From Caecitellus pseudoparvulus (taxonomy: Eukaryota > Bigyra: Bicosoecida), in NCBI GenBank assembly GCA_965644315.1, contig CBFFRQ010000069.1, positions 186,001-250,000 of the forward strand: 64,000 nucleotides of DNA, in the 5' to 3' direction. Under the pieces are notes generated by a model. That model did no database searches and was not told the origin of the DNA. It saw nothing but the letters and a program-made list of their open reading frames with translations. Position numbers and translations under genes: made by a program. This document shows positions 30,233-42,900 of this stretch, piece by piece. Position 1 is the stretch's first letter. Each line of letters starts with the position of its first letter.

Positions 30233-30680
30233 TCTATATCAGGTACTCAAGGACGGGAATCACGTCGGCCGCGGTGCATGTAGCGCTGCTGCATGCGAAG
30301 GTGAGGCGCGCTGGATCAGGTGGCCAATTTCCGCAACGCCACCAAACATGAACGCCAATGTAAGCGCGAGCAAGGGACGAAGGCGCTGGATCCAGAGAAG
30401 GTGGAGAAGTTGATGTGTCTGAAATTGGAACTGGGGTGACCCATGCTCCTGTGGCGCCTTCCTGCGCACAACAGGCACCCAGCTCCCCCGTCGCCGTTTC
30501 AATGAGCTTCGCGACGCAAGCGCAGGGCCCGAAGCAGCCCTGCACCGCGACGCGCTACGGCACGAGGCAAGTTCCCCCACATGTTTCTTTCGCAGCTCTG
30601 CATTCTCAATCTGTGGCAGGGGCCTGACGATGGCCTGCTCACGCATCGCCGCCGGGACCCTGCGCGACGCCTGGCGTTGC
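30233..30680. other. Intergenic gap between B55 and centrin
   Basis: This 448-base gap separates two minus-strand genes. A short plus-strand stretch at about 30321-30438 reads like an exon (ending DPEKVEKLMCLKLELG then stop), but I could not find a start, splice partner or family match. I leave it uncalled. Otherwise I see nothing. Confidence 0.35.
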
Positions 30681-31985
<1,305 letters not shown>

Positions 31986-32065
31986 GAACGGACTGCTACT
32001 CAAAAGCTCCGCCCCTCTGCCCAATACAGCGTGCCTGGGAGGGGGTGACCCACCTCAACGCCAAC

Positions 32066-33450
32066 CTACCGCTGCGCCACCTGCAACCTCTCGACTGCAA
32101 ACCAGGCTCGCATGGCAGCCTGTTCAGTCGCAGTCATGGGGTCATCGTGGCCTGGGCCAGCGACTTGCACAAACTTGGAGCAGCCAGAGGGCGTGTCGGG
32201 CGCGTTCACCGCTGCGTCGAACAACGCCTTCGTGGATGACACAGGCACGCTGGCGTCGTCCTCGGAGCCGAACACGAACAAGCAGGACGACAGGGGCTTG
32301 ATGTTGTCAGCACTGGGCCACCAGCCGTCAAAAATGCCGTTCGGGACAAACGTGGTGATGGGGAACACCGCCCCGACGACGGTTGTGAAGAAATCCCAGC
32401 TGCTCTGCACGATGACTCCACCTGTCGCTGCGCCACTGCCATGCACCCGCTTGACAAGCGCAGCCGTCACCGCCCCACCCAGTGATCTGCCCTGCAGCGT
32501 AATGCGTGATGTCGGCACGGAGAGGTTGCTGGACAACCAATCAAGCGCCGACCCGGCACCGGCCATGATGTTGTCCTCCGTCACGGTGCCTGGGGATGCT
32601 CCATAGCCGGGGTAGTCATAAGTCAACAAAGCAACATTACCCTGGCTGAGCAGGTACTTGTACCGCTCGATGCGATACTGCACAGCTACATTCCACCCAG
32701 AGCCATGAGAGTACAGTATGTGCAGCGGTGGTGCAGCGGCATACGGCGCAGTTGAGTTCACCATCAGGAACCCGTCCAGGTCTCCAAACTTCGAGGGAAT
32801 GCTCACCCGTGTCGCATTCAACGCCGCATCGTCGAAGAATCCATAGTCACAGCAGTGAGTCTTGCTGCCGCAGCTTCCAGAGCAATCCTGAGCAAAGGCG
32901 GATCCAGCGTCAGAGAGCAACGGCGTGAGAGCACTTGGTCTATTGTTGCCTCCCACTCACGCTCTCCAAAGCCGGCTCGTACAGGAAGGAGGCGGGGTCG
33001 GGGCCGAGAATCACTGCCACCAGCACGATTGTAAGCAGGTACCCCACGGCGAGAGCTGCAGTGCGGGTGGAGCTTGTGGCGTGAGAGAAGTGATCAGGAG
33101 CAACGGCTGGACACGAAGCTGGACGCACCAACTGCAACCCGCTTCACCAACAGCAGAGCCCGCTCCCGGCAATCACCAGGTTCAGACAGTCGAGGTGCAC
33201 AGAACACATCGGGCCAGGCAGTGTCTTTCGACGGCGCCTGTGCCTCGGGGCTGCGCTGCGCCTCAAGGTCTGTGAGGCCGGCTGTCTCGCTTGAGCTGCT
33301 GGTCGCTGGCAAGCTGGACGGCGTTGCTGCGCCAGCCTTCGCCGGGCAGCAGGCAGACATGCACGCCCGCAGGGTATACATGCAAGTAAGTATGATCAAA
33401 ACCAGCCCTACCCAGATCAGGGCATCGTACGGGAGGAACGTTGCAGCCAT
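32066..33450 (-). CDS. Membrane-anchored alpha/beta hydrolase
   Basis: A serine hydrolase of the ABHD/BEM46-like type. Three exons (33450-33129, 33055-32961, 32887-32066; introns both 73 bases) give 412 residues. Exon 1 encodes a first hydrophobic helix (LIWVGLVLIILTCMYTL), a Cys cluster (ACMSACC) and a Ser/Pro-rich segment; exon 2 encodes a second helix (ALAVGYLLTIVLVAVILG). A Cys-rich stretch (DCSGSCGSKTHCCDYGFF) then leads to the catalytic domain. The domain shows the oxyanion-side string ILYSHGSGWN, TYDYPGYGASPG, the nucleophile elbow GRSLGG, an Asp in FGSEDDASVPV and a His in GPGHDD. Several NxS/T sites suggest the catalytic domain faces the lumen or outside. The substrate cannot be read from sequence; related enzymes remove acyl groups from proteins or lipids. 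Confidence 0.78.
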
Positions 33451-33673
33451 GCTGAGCGATGTGCGGAATTTGCGCCAGTCCGGGTCGCTTCGCCAGGCAG
33501 CACTTGACCCCGCAGCGACAGGGGGGGGGAGCAAGAGCAGGCGGGCAAGTGCTTGCACCGCACTTTACTTATCCATTGTAGTGAGAAAGTGTGCATTGGG
33601 CGCAGCTGGTGCCCCTCCCCATCGCACAGCACGTTCGTCAGTGAGCCTATGCACGCGACCAAAACCAAGAATC

Positions 33674-34883
33674 TCACAACTTCAGCGATGGAGGCAAGAG
33701 AGGCGTGCCCTTGGGAACACCGAGCTGGTCAGGGAGCAGCTGCAGGTCAATGCCGAGGTATTGCTGTGCATGCTGGCGCAACCACTGCCAAGCGTCAGCA
33801 GCCGCTTGACTGAGCCCCTCCGACACTTGCTCAGCAGGGTTGTACCAGGCCGTCTTGAGTCTGTAGAACTGCAGCATGCGCAGGAACAGAGCAGCAACAA
33901 CGCCAATCAATGTGATGCCCCAGATAGTGTTGGTGGCGTCGCCCCGACCAGCCTTGGCGGTGCGCACGAGCATCACCACAGCACCGGCAGCTGCCAAGGT
34001 GAGCGCGCCGACGAAGACACCCTCCAGCACGTACTGGTCGCGCCCGCCGGGGGAGAACAGTTGTGGGCGCCCTTTCTCGTCTGCTCCCAGCAGGGCCGGG
34101 GAGCGGATGACACAGTACACCAGCCCAGACACTCCGCCGGCGTACACGAGGAAGCTGCCCAACATCCAAGCACTGGGGAGACGCCAAAAGCACAGCCGGC
34201 GCGCATCGCCACCTACCCAAGTTGCAGCGAGAGCCATGAGCACTGCAGCTGCTAAGCTGTGCAAGATGTGTGCCTCGGGCTTCTTCAGCACTTGTAGAGG
34301 CTCGTCAAGCTGCAGAAGGGCCAGCACGGCCTCTGCAGTGTGTGGCCCGTCTGGGCTGATGGTGCGCTGGGGGTCCAACGTCGCCTCTCGGTCCCGGAAC
34401 TTTCGTCGCTTGGTGGACCCCGGCATGAAGCTGATGGTGGGCGCATTCCGCATGCCGTACAGCGCAAAGGGAGCCTGGCACGTCTCGAAGCCACACCGAA
34501 AGACGAAGATGGGGCGGCGTCCCTGCAATGCAGAAGTGCCCTGCTCAGAGGCTTTCCCCAGGGTGTACTGCACTGTGCTCAGTGCATCCTCTGCTGCGTG
34601 GCAGGCTGTGCACTTGTACTTTGAGCCAGTCACAGTGAAGAGCACGAGGGCATCGTACGCCCTGGGCCCATCCAAGACGGTCTTTGTGAAGTTTGCGTCG
34701 CGGAGGTTGATGATTCCTGCACCTTGCAGCTCTGCCAACTTTTCCACTGAGACCTGCGAGGCACCGCAAGCGCAGGGCCGTGATGCAGGGGAGCGCCGGC
34801 ATGGGTGCGGAAATTGCACCCCTCACAGCTTCAGCCTGCACAGCAAGCCACGCCGCGAGAGCGACCGCAAGAACGACCCGCAT
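33674..34883 (-). CDS. OST3: Oligosaccharyltransferase subunit OST3/OST6 (TUSC3/MAGT1 family)
   Basis: Thioredoxin-fold subunit of the ER oligosaccharyltransferase that holds substrate cysteines while N-glycans are added. Two exons (34883-34827 and 34753-33674; a 73-base intron) give about 378 residues. Exon 1 is a signal peptide (MRVVLAVALAAWLAVQAEA). The luminal domain follows: VEKLAELQGAGIINLRDANF, then the redox motif CTAC in KYKCTACHAAEDAL, and MRNAPTISFMP. Four membrane helices end the protein (AAAVLMALAATWVGG, LGSFLVYAGGVSGLVYCVI, GALTLAAAGAVVMLV, TIWGITLIGVVAALFLRML), the usual topology. The C-terminal tail of about 45 residues is longer than in animals. It shares a 218-base divergent region with the glutathione transferase gene. 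Confidence 0.87.
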
Positions 34884-35101
34884 GGTGAAGCTGGAGGTGT
34901 CTGTGTAAATGCAGTGAGCTATGCGCGCTTGCCCTCGCCCTCCTGGCTCTCGATGGGCCAGGGCCGTGGCCGTGGAGGAAGCGCGAGCCCAACTGGCCAG
35001 GACAGGCTCCAATCCGCGGCCTAGCTCACATTTCTCGCGGCCGCTGTAACAGAGGAATGCGTTCAAATTTTGCCATCTTGTAGGAACCCCTGTGCTGCAC
35101 T

Positions 35102-36038
35102 ATGGCCGACTCAAGCTCAACCCCATCGCAGGGGGCGCCGAGCCAAGATGGTGCGACGCCGCCTCGTACCTGCACGGGAGGCTGACGGTTCTGGACAGTC
35201 ACGCTCCCCGCTCCACTCGCAGGCGCTGCAAAGGTGGTGCTGCAGTACTTCGAGGGCCATGGCCTCGCTGAAATCACGGTGCGTGGCCGCATGCGCGTGT
35301 GCACAGCCTTCCCGCAGACGTTCACAAGCTTGCGTACCGCACCTTGCCAACCCCGCGAGTTGGTGAGCGAACTGCCCCTGCCCCACCCTACAGCGTTGGA
35401 TGTTGACTGCCGCTGGCATCGCCTTCGAGCACGAGCCGGTGGACACGCGGGCGAAGTTCCTGGCGCTGCGCGACGAAGAAGGCGTGCTGCCCTTCGGCCA
35501 GCTGCCCCTGCTCCGCATTGACGGGCTGTGCCTGGCGCAGTGCATGGCCACCATGCGGTACGTTGCTCGCAAGGGGGGGCTGTGGCCTGCCTCCGACCCT
35601 GCCGCTGCCCAGGTGGACATGCTGGTGGAAGCTTGCAAGGACGTGGCGGGACCGGCCGTGGGCCTGCCCTTCAAGGTGCACAGGGGGGGGGAGGAGGAGG
35701 CCACAGCGCAGCAGGCCGCCCTGACTGCCAGCGCCCGCACGCTGGGGTGGCTGGAGAAGTGGGCCGCTAAGGCCGAGCACCCCCCACACCTGGTGGGCGC
35801 CGCCACCACCGCTGCAGACGTCGTGCTGGCCTTCGCCGTGTATCAGCTGGCGCAGGCGGCATTCGGGGAGGTGACCGACTCCTGCAGTCTGGCTGCAGAC
35901 TTCCCCGCCGTGTGGGCGGTGGCTAAGGCAGTGTGGGAGTCGCCCTCCATCAAGGCGTACCTGGCTGGGCCTCAGCGCTACCCTCGCCCTGGACCTGAGT
36001 ATGTCAAGCAGGTGGACACCGTGCTGGGCAGGGTGTGA
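35102..36038 (+). CDS. Glutathione S-transferase (cytosolic, sigma/alpha-like)
   Basis: Conjugates glutathione to electrophiles or acts as a glutathione peroxidase or isomerase. Three exons (35102-35150, 35223-35278, 35394-36038; introns 72 and 115 bases) give 249 residues. Splicing restores the thioredoxin-like N-terminal domain: VVLQYFEGHGLAEITRWMLT, containing the Tyr that normally activates glutathione, then AAGIAFEHEPVD. The glutathione-binding motif reads FGQLPLLRIDGLCLAQCMAT, where the usual Gln-Ser pair is Gln-Cys. The helical C-terminal domain follows (AQVDMLVEACKDVAG). The N-terminal 17 residues are a Ser/Gln-rich extension. No targeting signal is obvious. Confidence 0.82.
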
Positions 36039-36266
36039 TGGGCTGCATGCTTGCTCCCTGCCACGGCATGGGTGAGCGAAGCAGAGCTCCACACGGTGCC
36101 CCCTGCCTGTTCGGGCAGAGGCAGTGGCAATGCAACACTAGGCTTGCGAGCACCCGTGTCAGTCTTGTAGTGCAGGGGTGGGCGACGCCAGGTGCATTGC
36201 GCGCACACCACAAACCCTTCGCAGAGTGCTCCTTGCTGGTCGAAGCTACAGCCGCCCCCCCGCTCG

Positions 36267-37310
36267 TCACCGCTCAGCCAAGCTCCTGGCCACGTCCACC
36301 GCCGCATACGTGACGACGCCGTCAGCGCCGGCACGCTTGAAGCCCAAGAGCACCTCCTCCATGCACGCGTCTGCGTCCAGCCAGCCCCTCTCGCCGGCAG
36401 CCTTCACCATGGCGTACTCCCCCGACACGTGGTAAGCGAAGAGCGGCACGCCGGGGAAGGCGCCAGCCACGGCCGCCGTCACGTCCAGGTAGGGCAAGCC
36501 TGGCTTGACCATGACCATGTCCGCGCCCTCTTCCACATCTTGGGCCACTTCTCGGAGGGCCTCCTTCACATTGGCGGGGTCTTGCTGGTACGTGGCCTTG
36601 CCCCGGGGTCCAGCAGCAGAGGCCAGGGAGGAACCGGAGCCGACGGCGTCACGGAAGGGGCCGTAGAAGGCGGAGGCATACTTGGCAGCATAGGACATGA
36701 TCATGGTGTTGGGGTGCCCCTCCCCTTCCAGTGCTGAGCGAATGCTGCCGATGCGGCCGTCCTGCATGTCCGAAGGCGCCACGACATCCGCACCTGCTCG
36801 CGCAAACAGCAGCGCCTGCTGTGTCAGCAAGTCCACAGATGCGTCGTTGTCAACGATGGTGGTGTCACCCCCCGGACATGGCCGTGGGTGTGCTGCCAGT
36901 ACGCCGTCGTGCCCATGGGACGTGTAGGGGTCCAGGGCGACATCAGCCATGATGCCGACGTGAGGCGCAGCTTCCTTCACGACGCTGATGGCGCGGCACA
37001 TCAGGTTGTCAGGGTTCAACGCCTCGGAGCCCCGCTCATCCTTCAGGTCACTTGGGGTCACTGGGAACAGGGCAATCATGGGGATGCCCAGCGCAGCTGC
37101 CTCCTGCACAGCCGCACCGAGACTGCCCAGCGTGTGCCGCACGACGCCAGGCAAGGAGGGAATGGCTTCCGGGGCCCCAGAGCCTTCCTTGACAAAGACG
37201 GGCCACACAAGGTCCGATGGCGACAGGCTGTTTTCTCTCACCATGGCCCTGCTCCATGGGTTCATGCGCACACGCCGCAGGCGAGCGGCAGGGAACCGGC
37301 CGACAGCCAT
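36267..37310 (-). CDS. hemB: Delta-aminolevulinic acid dehydratase (porphobilinogen synthase), Asp-type
   Basis: Condenses two 5-aminolevulinate molecules into porphobilinogen in heme (and, if present, chlorophyll) synthesis. Intronless, 347 residues. Both active-site lysines are visible: SYAAKYASAFYGPFRDA and MVKPGLPYLD. The metal-site segment reads DVALDPYTSHGHDG, with Asp where animal and fungal enzymes have zinc-binding Cys, so the enzyme should use Mg2+. VAPSDMQDGRIGSIR and VSGEYAMVKAAGERGWLD are also typical. The TSHGHDG form resembles alphaproteobacterial enzymes more than the SSDGHDG form of land plants. The N-terminus (MAVGRFPAARLRRVR) is short and basic; a plastid or mitochondrial presequence is possible but not convincing. 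Confidence 0.92.
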   Translation of the reverse strand: MAVGRFPAARLRRVRMNPWSRAMVRENSLSPSDLVWPVFVKEGSGAPEAIPSLPGVVRHTLGSLGAAVQEAAALGIPMIALFPVTPSDLKDERGSEALNPDNLMCRAISVVKEAAPHVGIMADVALDPYTSHGHDGVLAAHPRPCPGGDTTIVDNDASVDLLTQQALLFARAGADVVAPSDMQDGRIGSIRSALEGEGHPNTMIMSYAAKYASAFYGPFRDAVGSGSSLASAAGPRGKATYQQDPANVKEALREVAQDVEEGADMVMVKPGLPYLDVTAAVAGAFPGVPLFAYHVSGEYAMVKAAGERGWLDADACMEEVLLGFKRAGADGVVTYAAVDVARSLAER

Positions 37311-37659
37311 GGAGTTTCAGCGGCGTTTCCTCTGTGCACCGAGCACCGTGCCGTTTTGCCACAGCTACTGGTCTGATGGGGGGATCCAGGGAGAAGCACG
37401 AATGTGTGGTGTTCATGGCCTCTGTTTTGGTGCCTCGCACTTGCGCATAGCTGTTGACCGGCACAAGCGCCGATGCCCCCCGCAAGAAGGAAGTCGAACC
37501 CGGTGCTTGCCGCATTGCAATTCGGACGATGCAGACAAATATTGACATCTCAATATCATACATGCTCGTACCTGCATCCAAACCTGCCCTCCGCCTCGCC
37601 GTGTCAAGACACGCACCGCTTTGAGTGTGCTTCAAGCCTCCACCACGCCCATTTGCACC
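37311..37659. other. Divergent intergenic region (hemB / heme peroxidase)
   Basis: This 349-base region separates the start codons of a heme-synthesis enzyme and a heme enzyme. Shared regulation is conceivable. It includes a short AT-richer segment near 37535-37562. No exon or RNA gene is visible. Confidence 0.5.
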
Positions 37660-38931
37660 ATGCTCGGCCGCACCGCAGTCCGAGCCTTGCAGGCAACTGC
37701 CGCTCGGCCAGCCATCATGGGGGGTAAGTTCTTGTTGCACCCCGTTCGTGCAGCCCCCTGCGCTGGCGTGTGCACCGGTGGCTCGAGCATCAAGTGAAGG
37801 CGTGGTGGGCGTCAGCTGAGCAGTGAGCACTGTCAAGCATGTTGCCCCACCCGCACAAGCCCCATGCGCCCCCACCCTTGCACAGTCACTGCTGCTCGCA
37901 CAATGGCCACTAGCTCTGGCGGAAGCTCCGTGCGTCTGCCCCCTTGCCGCGCACCTCGTAAAGCTTCGGAGATGCCACACAGAATTCTCTGTGCTCCCAT
38001 TGCACAGACCGGCATGCTGCTCGGACTGGGCGCAGCAGCTGTCGGAGGGTACGTGCTGTACACCCAGATGTTTCAAGACCAGCTGGCAGGCACCCCCAGC
38101 GCCGGCAGCGTCGACTACGCCGCCGTGCGTAAGGACGTGGAGAAGCTGATTGAGGAGGACGACCTGCGAGGGCCGCTCCTCGTGCGCTTGGCGTGGCACG
38201 CCTCAGGCACGTATAGCGCCAAGGACGGCAGCGGCGGCTCGGAGGGTGCCACCATGCGCTTCTCCCCTGAGTGCAACTGGGGCGCCAACGCCGGCCTGGA
38301 CAAGGCCCGCAAGCTGCTGGAGCCACTGAAGGAGAAGTACCCGGGCATCACCTACGCTGACCTGTGGACGCTGGCGGGGGCACAGGCCATCGAGACCATG
38401 TCCGGGCCTGCCGTGCAGTGGCGGCCCGGGCGCACGGATGCGCCTGAGCCAGGCACCAAGGCGGACCCCGCCAAGTGCCAGCGCCCCAAGACCATCGTGG
38501 AGGACGGGCGCCTGCCTGACGCATCCCAGGGCGCCCAGCACCTGCGTGACATCTTCCACCGCATGGGCTTCAACGACCAGGAGATTGTGGCGCTGTCTGG
38601 CGCCCACGCCCTGGGCTTCTGTCACACGGACCGGTCTGGGTACCTTGGGCCATGGACCCGCGCCCCCACCACGTTCAGCAACATGTACTTCACCGAGCTG
38701 AAGGGGCAGGAGTGGGTGGACAAGTCCACGGTGGACAAGTCTTGGAAGGGCCCCTTCCAGTACGTGGACAAGGCCACCGGGGAGCTGATGATGCTGCCCA
38801 CTGATGTGGCCCTCCTGCACGACGCCGAGTTCAAGAAGTGGGTGGATGTGTACGCCGAGGACGCGGAGCGCTTTGAGGCAGACTTCGCCAAGGTCTTCGG
38901 CCGCCTGCTGGAGTTGGGTGTGAAGTTTTGA
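37660..38931 (+). CDS. Class I heme peroxidase (hybrid ascorbate / cytochrome c peroxidase type)
   Basis: Reduces hydrogen peroxide using ascorbate or cytochrome c. Three exons (37660-37723, 37885-37928, 38008-38931; introns 161 and 79 bases) give 343 residues. The first two exons encode an Arg-rich presequence ([20 protein letters not shown]), then a membrane helix ([20 protein letters not shown]), so I expect mitochondrial or other organelle membrane anchoring. Catalytic residues are present: distal Arg/Trp/His in [14 protein letters not shown]; proximal His in [13 protein letters not shown]; the Trp in [12 protein letters not shown]; and its Asp partner in [10 protein letters not shown]. 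Sequence alone does not tell which electron donor is used; many protist members accept both. It converges on ARPC4, with 23 bases between stop codons. Confidence 0.9.
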
Positions 38932-38954
38932 ATGCACACGCTGCTCTGCATTGC

Positions 38955-39540
38955 CTACACGCGCTCTGCAGCCGACAAAAAGGTGCGAGCTACCGCGCCA
39001 GCACGCGCGTTGAGGGAGATCTTCAGGCTGGAGATCTCCTTGTCCACCTCCTCCATGAAGGTGATGATGAAGTCGATCAGCTTGTGCTTCCACATGCTGT
39101 CCAGGTGCCTGTTCGTGATGAGAAAGGACAGGTCGTAGCCCTTGACAGGGCGCCGCCGCAGGACGAGGAACTGCTCAGCTCGCTGCATGAGGAAGCGGCA
39201 AAACCAGCCAGCCAGCAGCTTGTCCATGCTGTCCAGCTGCCTGATCTTCAGGCTCACGCGCACGCTGTTCACGCTGCTCTCCATGAGCACTCGCTGGTCT
39301 TGGTTCCGGGCCACGACGAGGGGGGTAAGCAGCAGCTCCTTGTTCAGCCTGCGCAGCGCGAGGGGCTCTGGCGTGCAAGTGCACTGCACCACGCCAGCTG
39401 CCACCGCCTGGCTCTCACCGCGTCTCCACCTCTGGCTTGTTGTGGCGCTCCACCTTGGGGGATGGAAAGTTAGTCACACACAGGCATGCTTCGAGGGAAG
39501 CGCGCACTGCGTCCAAATACGACTTGAGGGTGATGGCCAT
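38955..39540 (-). CDS. ARPC4: Arp2/3 complex subunit 4 (p20)
   Basis: Core scaffold subunit of the Arp2/3 complex, which nucleates branched actin. Two exons (39540-39419 and 39348-38955; a 70-base intron) give 171 residues, close to the 168 of human ARPC4. The splice joins NKPEVET to [16 protein letters not shown], as in animals. Other matching strings are [57 protein letters not shown] and [20 protein letters not shown]. It marks the organism as having Arp2/3-based actin networks. It diverges from the ABCC gene. Confidence 0.96.
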
Positions 39541-39933
39541 GCCTGGCAGATGGCGAGGACTGGCTCAAAGCGGGGAGATCCGCACCCAGGCCACAGGCCG
39601 GCACAGGAGGAGAGAGCTGCCGCACGTGGGCTGATAGACGATGTAAGGTGTGTGAGACGGCCCGACTCTTTGTCTTGTCGTTCGTCATGTGTGCAGCCTT
39701 GCTGAGTGCAAGGAGGGCGCGAGTGATGACGCACGTACGCCGTCCCTGTCTCGGGGGATGAGGAAGGGGGCTGCAAACTTGCGCTGAAAGGGGCCACTGC
39801 AGATTGGCCTCCAGAACGCAAGCCACAGCTCGACTCTAGGGTGACTTGCCCCGCCTTGCATCGCCTCCCACGCGGCCAGCACCCGGCAAAGTCAGGTTGG
39901 GTGGAGTGTAGACTCCCCGCCCTTTTCCCTGCC
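39541..39933. other. Divergent intergenic region (ARPC4 / ABCC)
   Basis: This 393-base region lies between diverging start codons. I see no exon, RNA gene or clear motif. Confidence 0.5.
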
Positions 39934-42900
39934 ATGGCGGCCTCACAAGATGCCACGCACGACAAGACGCGCTCCTCAGCTAGCGATGTCCAAGAGGATC
40001 CCATGAATGAGTGGGGCTCTTTGTGGAACCTGCTGTGCTTTGGGCAAGCCTTTGCAGCAGGTACGGGCAAGCATGCGCGTGTCAAAGCGCCGAGCCAGCC
40101 CACAGTGCATCCTGCTTGCCCGTGACTTTTACAGTGCGGCACTCTAGCAAGGAAACGCTGAAGCCATCTGATCTCCGGGAACTGTCTCCACTTGTGCGTG
40201 CATTGACCTGCTGCCTGACGGAATGTTGCGGTGGTTCGTTGCGGGCCAGATTCCGCAGCCCCCCGCCGGCCCCGCCAGGCACCCTCCCGGCTCTGCCTCC
40301 TCTCAGGGACGATGGGACACGGCAGCCGACTTGCACCGACGTCTGGAAGCTGCGCCGGGTGCATCCCTAGCATCCCAACTCGCTGACACGATGAAGTGGC
40401 CCTTGCTGGGCTCTGGTCTGCTCGTGGCCGCCTTCGCAGCCTGCAACTTGGTGCTGCCCGTGCTCATCGGCTACTTCATCACGGCCATCCAAGAGAAGGC
40501 AGATGACGGCTGGAAGTGGGCAGCCATCATTGCCGTCGTCAAGCTGGCGTCCAACGTCTCAGACCAGCTGCAGCAGCACATCGGCTGGCGCCTGGGGCAG
40601 CGAGTGCGAGCCACCATTATCGCGGCTGTGTACCGGGCTGCACTGGTCGCTGCACCAGCCGGCACGTTGCCAGGAAGTGACACACCCAGCGGCGATTCCC
40701 CACCTTCTGATTCCAGTGCTGAGCTGCTGAACCTGGTCTCCAACGACGCGCAGAAGCTGCTGGAGGTGACGCCCCTCATCCACCAAGCCTGGGCGGCGCC
40801 AGTCATGATCCTCGTCGCTGCTGCCATGCTGCTGGTGATCTTGGGGCCCGCTGCCCTGGCTGGCATTGCCACCTTCGTCGTGCTGGCGCCCCTGAACGTG
40901 GCCGTGTTGAAACGCTTCAACACACTGCGCGGGCAGCACCTGCAGCAGACGGATGAACGGGTGACACTGCTCTCCGAAGCCATCCGCTCCATGCGCATGA
41001 TCAAGTACTTCGCCTGGGAGCGCCCCCTGTACCAAGCCCTCTCTGGCGTGCGCGACGCAGAGCTGGCCTTCGTGGGCAAGGAGTTGTCCTTGTTCGCAGT
41101 GAACATCTCCCTCATGATCACCTTCCCCGTGTGGGCCACGTCAATCGGCCTGTCCATCTACGCCCTCGGCAACAACCTCACCGCCTCGAACGCCTTCACA
41201 GCCCTCCTGTACTTTGCTGTCCTGCGCTTCCCGCTGCAGCAGCTGGGCATGGTGTCTGCTGCTGCCGTGCAGGCTCGCGTCGCGCTGTGGCGGCTGCAAA
41301 CCGTCATGCAAGCTCGGCAAGTGGAGCTTGCGGCCCGTGCGACAGCTGCGGAGCAGGCAGGTGCCCAAGTACAAGCTGGATCGGCCCTGCCTGGACCCCA
41401 AGCTGTCGGCACGTTCCCAGCTCAGGGCGCCTTCCTGCTCACACGAGGCAATGGCGCCTACCAGCGCTGGATCCCTCGAAACCAGCTGAGCGAGCTGCGA
41501 ACCAAGCTGCCTGAGCCAAGCACTGGGGCTGTTCCGGAAACCAACGCACAGGAGCTGCAAGCCTGCCTGGATGCCGCCACACCTGACCTTCCGGACAGCC
41601 CCGCTATTGACGTTCGCAGTGCCGTGTTCGCGTGGACTGCCGATCCCCAATCCGCTCCTGAGGACGCCATCGTCGAAGCAGCGACCAGTGTCCCAGCGCA
41701 GCTGAGCCGGGGGCACTCTGACGGCAGCGATGCAGGCTCTGGCCACTTCACTGTGCGGGACCTGAGTCTGCAGGTGTACCCTGGGCAGCTGCTGGCCGTG
41801 GTGGGCCCAGTGGGCGCAGGCAAGTCCACCCTCGTTGCTGGCCTACTGGGAGAGTGCTGGAACCATGGCCCCGCCCCAACAGTGGTGCGCGGAGGTCTGG
41901 CGTATGTGCCGCAGACGGCGTGGATCATGAACGCCAGCGTGCGCGACAACATCACCTTCGGCCGACCCATGAACCCTGCAGCATACCGAGCCGTGCTGTG
42001 GGCCTCTGCCCTGCTTGAAGACCTGCAAATCATGCCGGGTGGCGATGAGACGGTCATTGGGGAGCTGGGCGTTACGCTGTCGGGGGGGCAGCAGCAGCGC
42101 TGCAGCCTGGCTCGTGCAGCGTACGCTTGTTTAGTGCCTGGCGCCTCCCCTGACGAGCCACGTGCCACTGTGCTGTTGGCAGACGACCCACTCAGTGCAC
42201 TGGACGCGCACACAGGCGCCACAGTGTTCCAGCGCATGTTCTCCAAACATGGCCTGCTGCGCGGCACGGCGCGTGTGCTTGTGACACATGCCATCCAGTA
42301 CGTCCCCCACGCCACGACGGTGCTGGCCTTGCGTCAAGGCCGCACAGTGTGTTGCCAGTCCTTTGCAGGGCTTGCTGCGTCTGTTGCCGCTGAGCTGCAG
42401 GGTGGGGCGCCCACGCGGCGCGCCGCAGATCTGGCGTGGCTGCAGGAGTCTGTGCTGGATGCCGTCGCGGAGGCAGGCGGGCACGGCGCCGGCACGGAGT
42501 CAGTGCTGCCGGAATCCCCCACAGAGGACACCGCCCCCGACCCACCCCTCGTCTTGCCCACCCTGCACGACCTGAACGTGGACTTGACCCACACAGACGA
42601 TGCCGCTCTCATGACGGAGGAGGAGCAGCGCGATGGCAACGTCACGTGGGAGGTGCTCATGGCGTGGGTCAAGGCAGGCGGCGGCGGCGGCACGCTCGTC
42701 GCCATCATCGCAGTGCTGGTCCTGGAGCGCGCCTCCTTTGTGCTGGTGGATTGGTGGCTTGCGAACTGGACCTCCGCTGCGGACGGCGTGAACCAGCGCC
42801 CCCTCCCTGGCATGCCCGTGCTGACAGAGTCCAGCCGCCGCAACTACTACGTGCCGGGGTATCTGTTGCTCACCCTGGTCATGACGGTCTTTGTGGTCCT

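Noticed and set aside
32940-33137. Start of the hydrolase at about 33137
   Set aside because: That codon is TTG. A 73-base intron (33056-33128) instead links the ATG at 33450 in frame, so I used that model.
33417-33677. Short secreted-looking peptide directly after the OST3 stop
   Set aside because: The frame begins with GTG, not ATG, overlaps the OST3 stop codon and covers the promoter of the hydrolase gene; no support as a gene.
37480-37550. tRNA-like GGGTTCGACTTCC on the minus strand upstream of hemB
   Set aside because: The T-stem does not pair over five bases and no D-arm or acceptor stem can be drawn.
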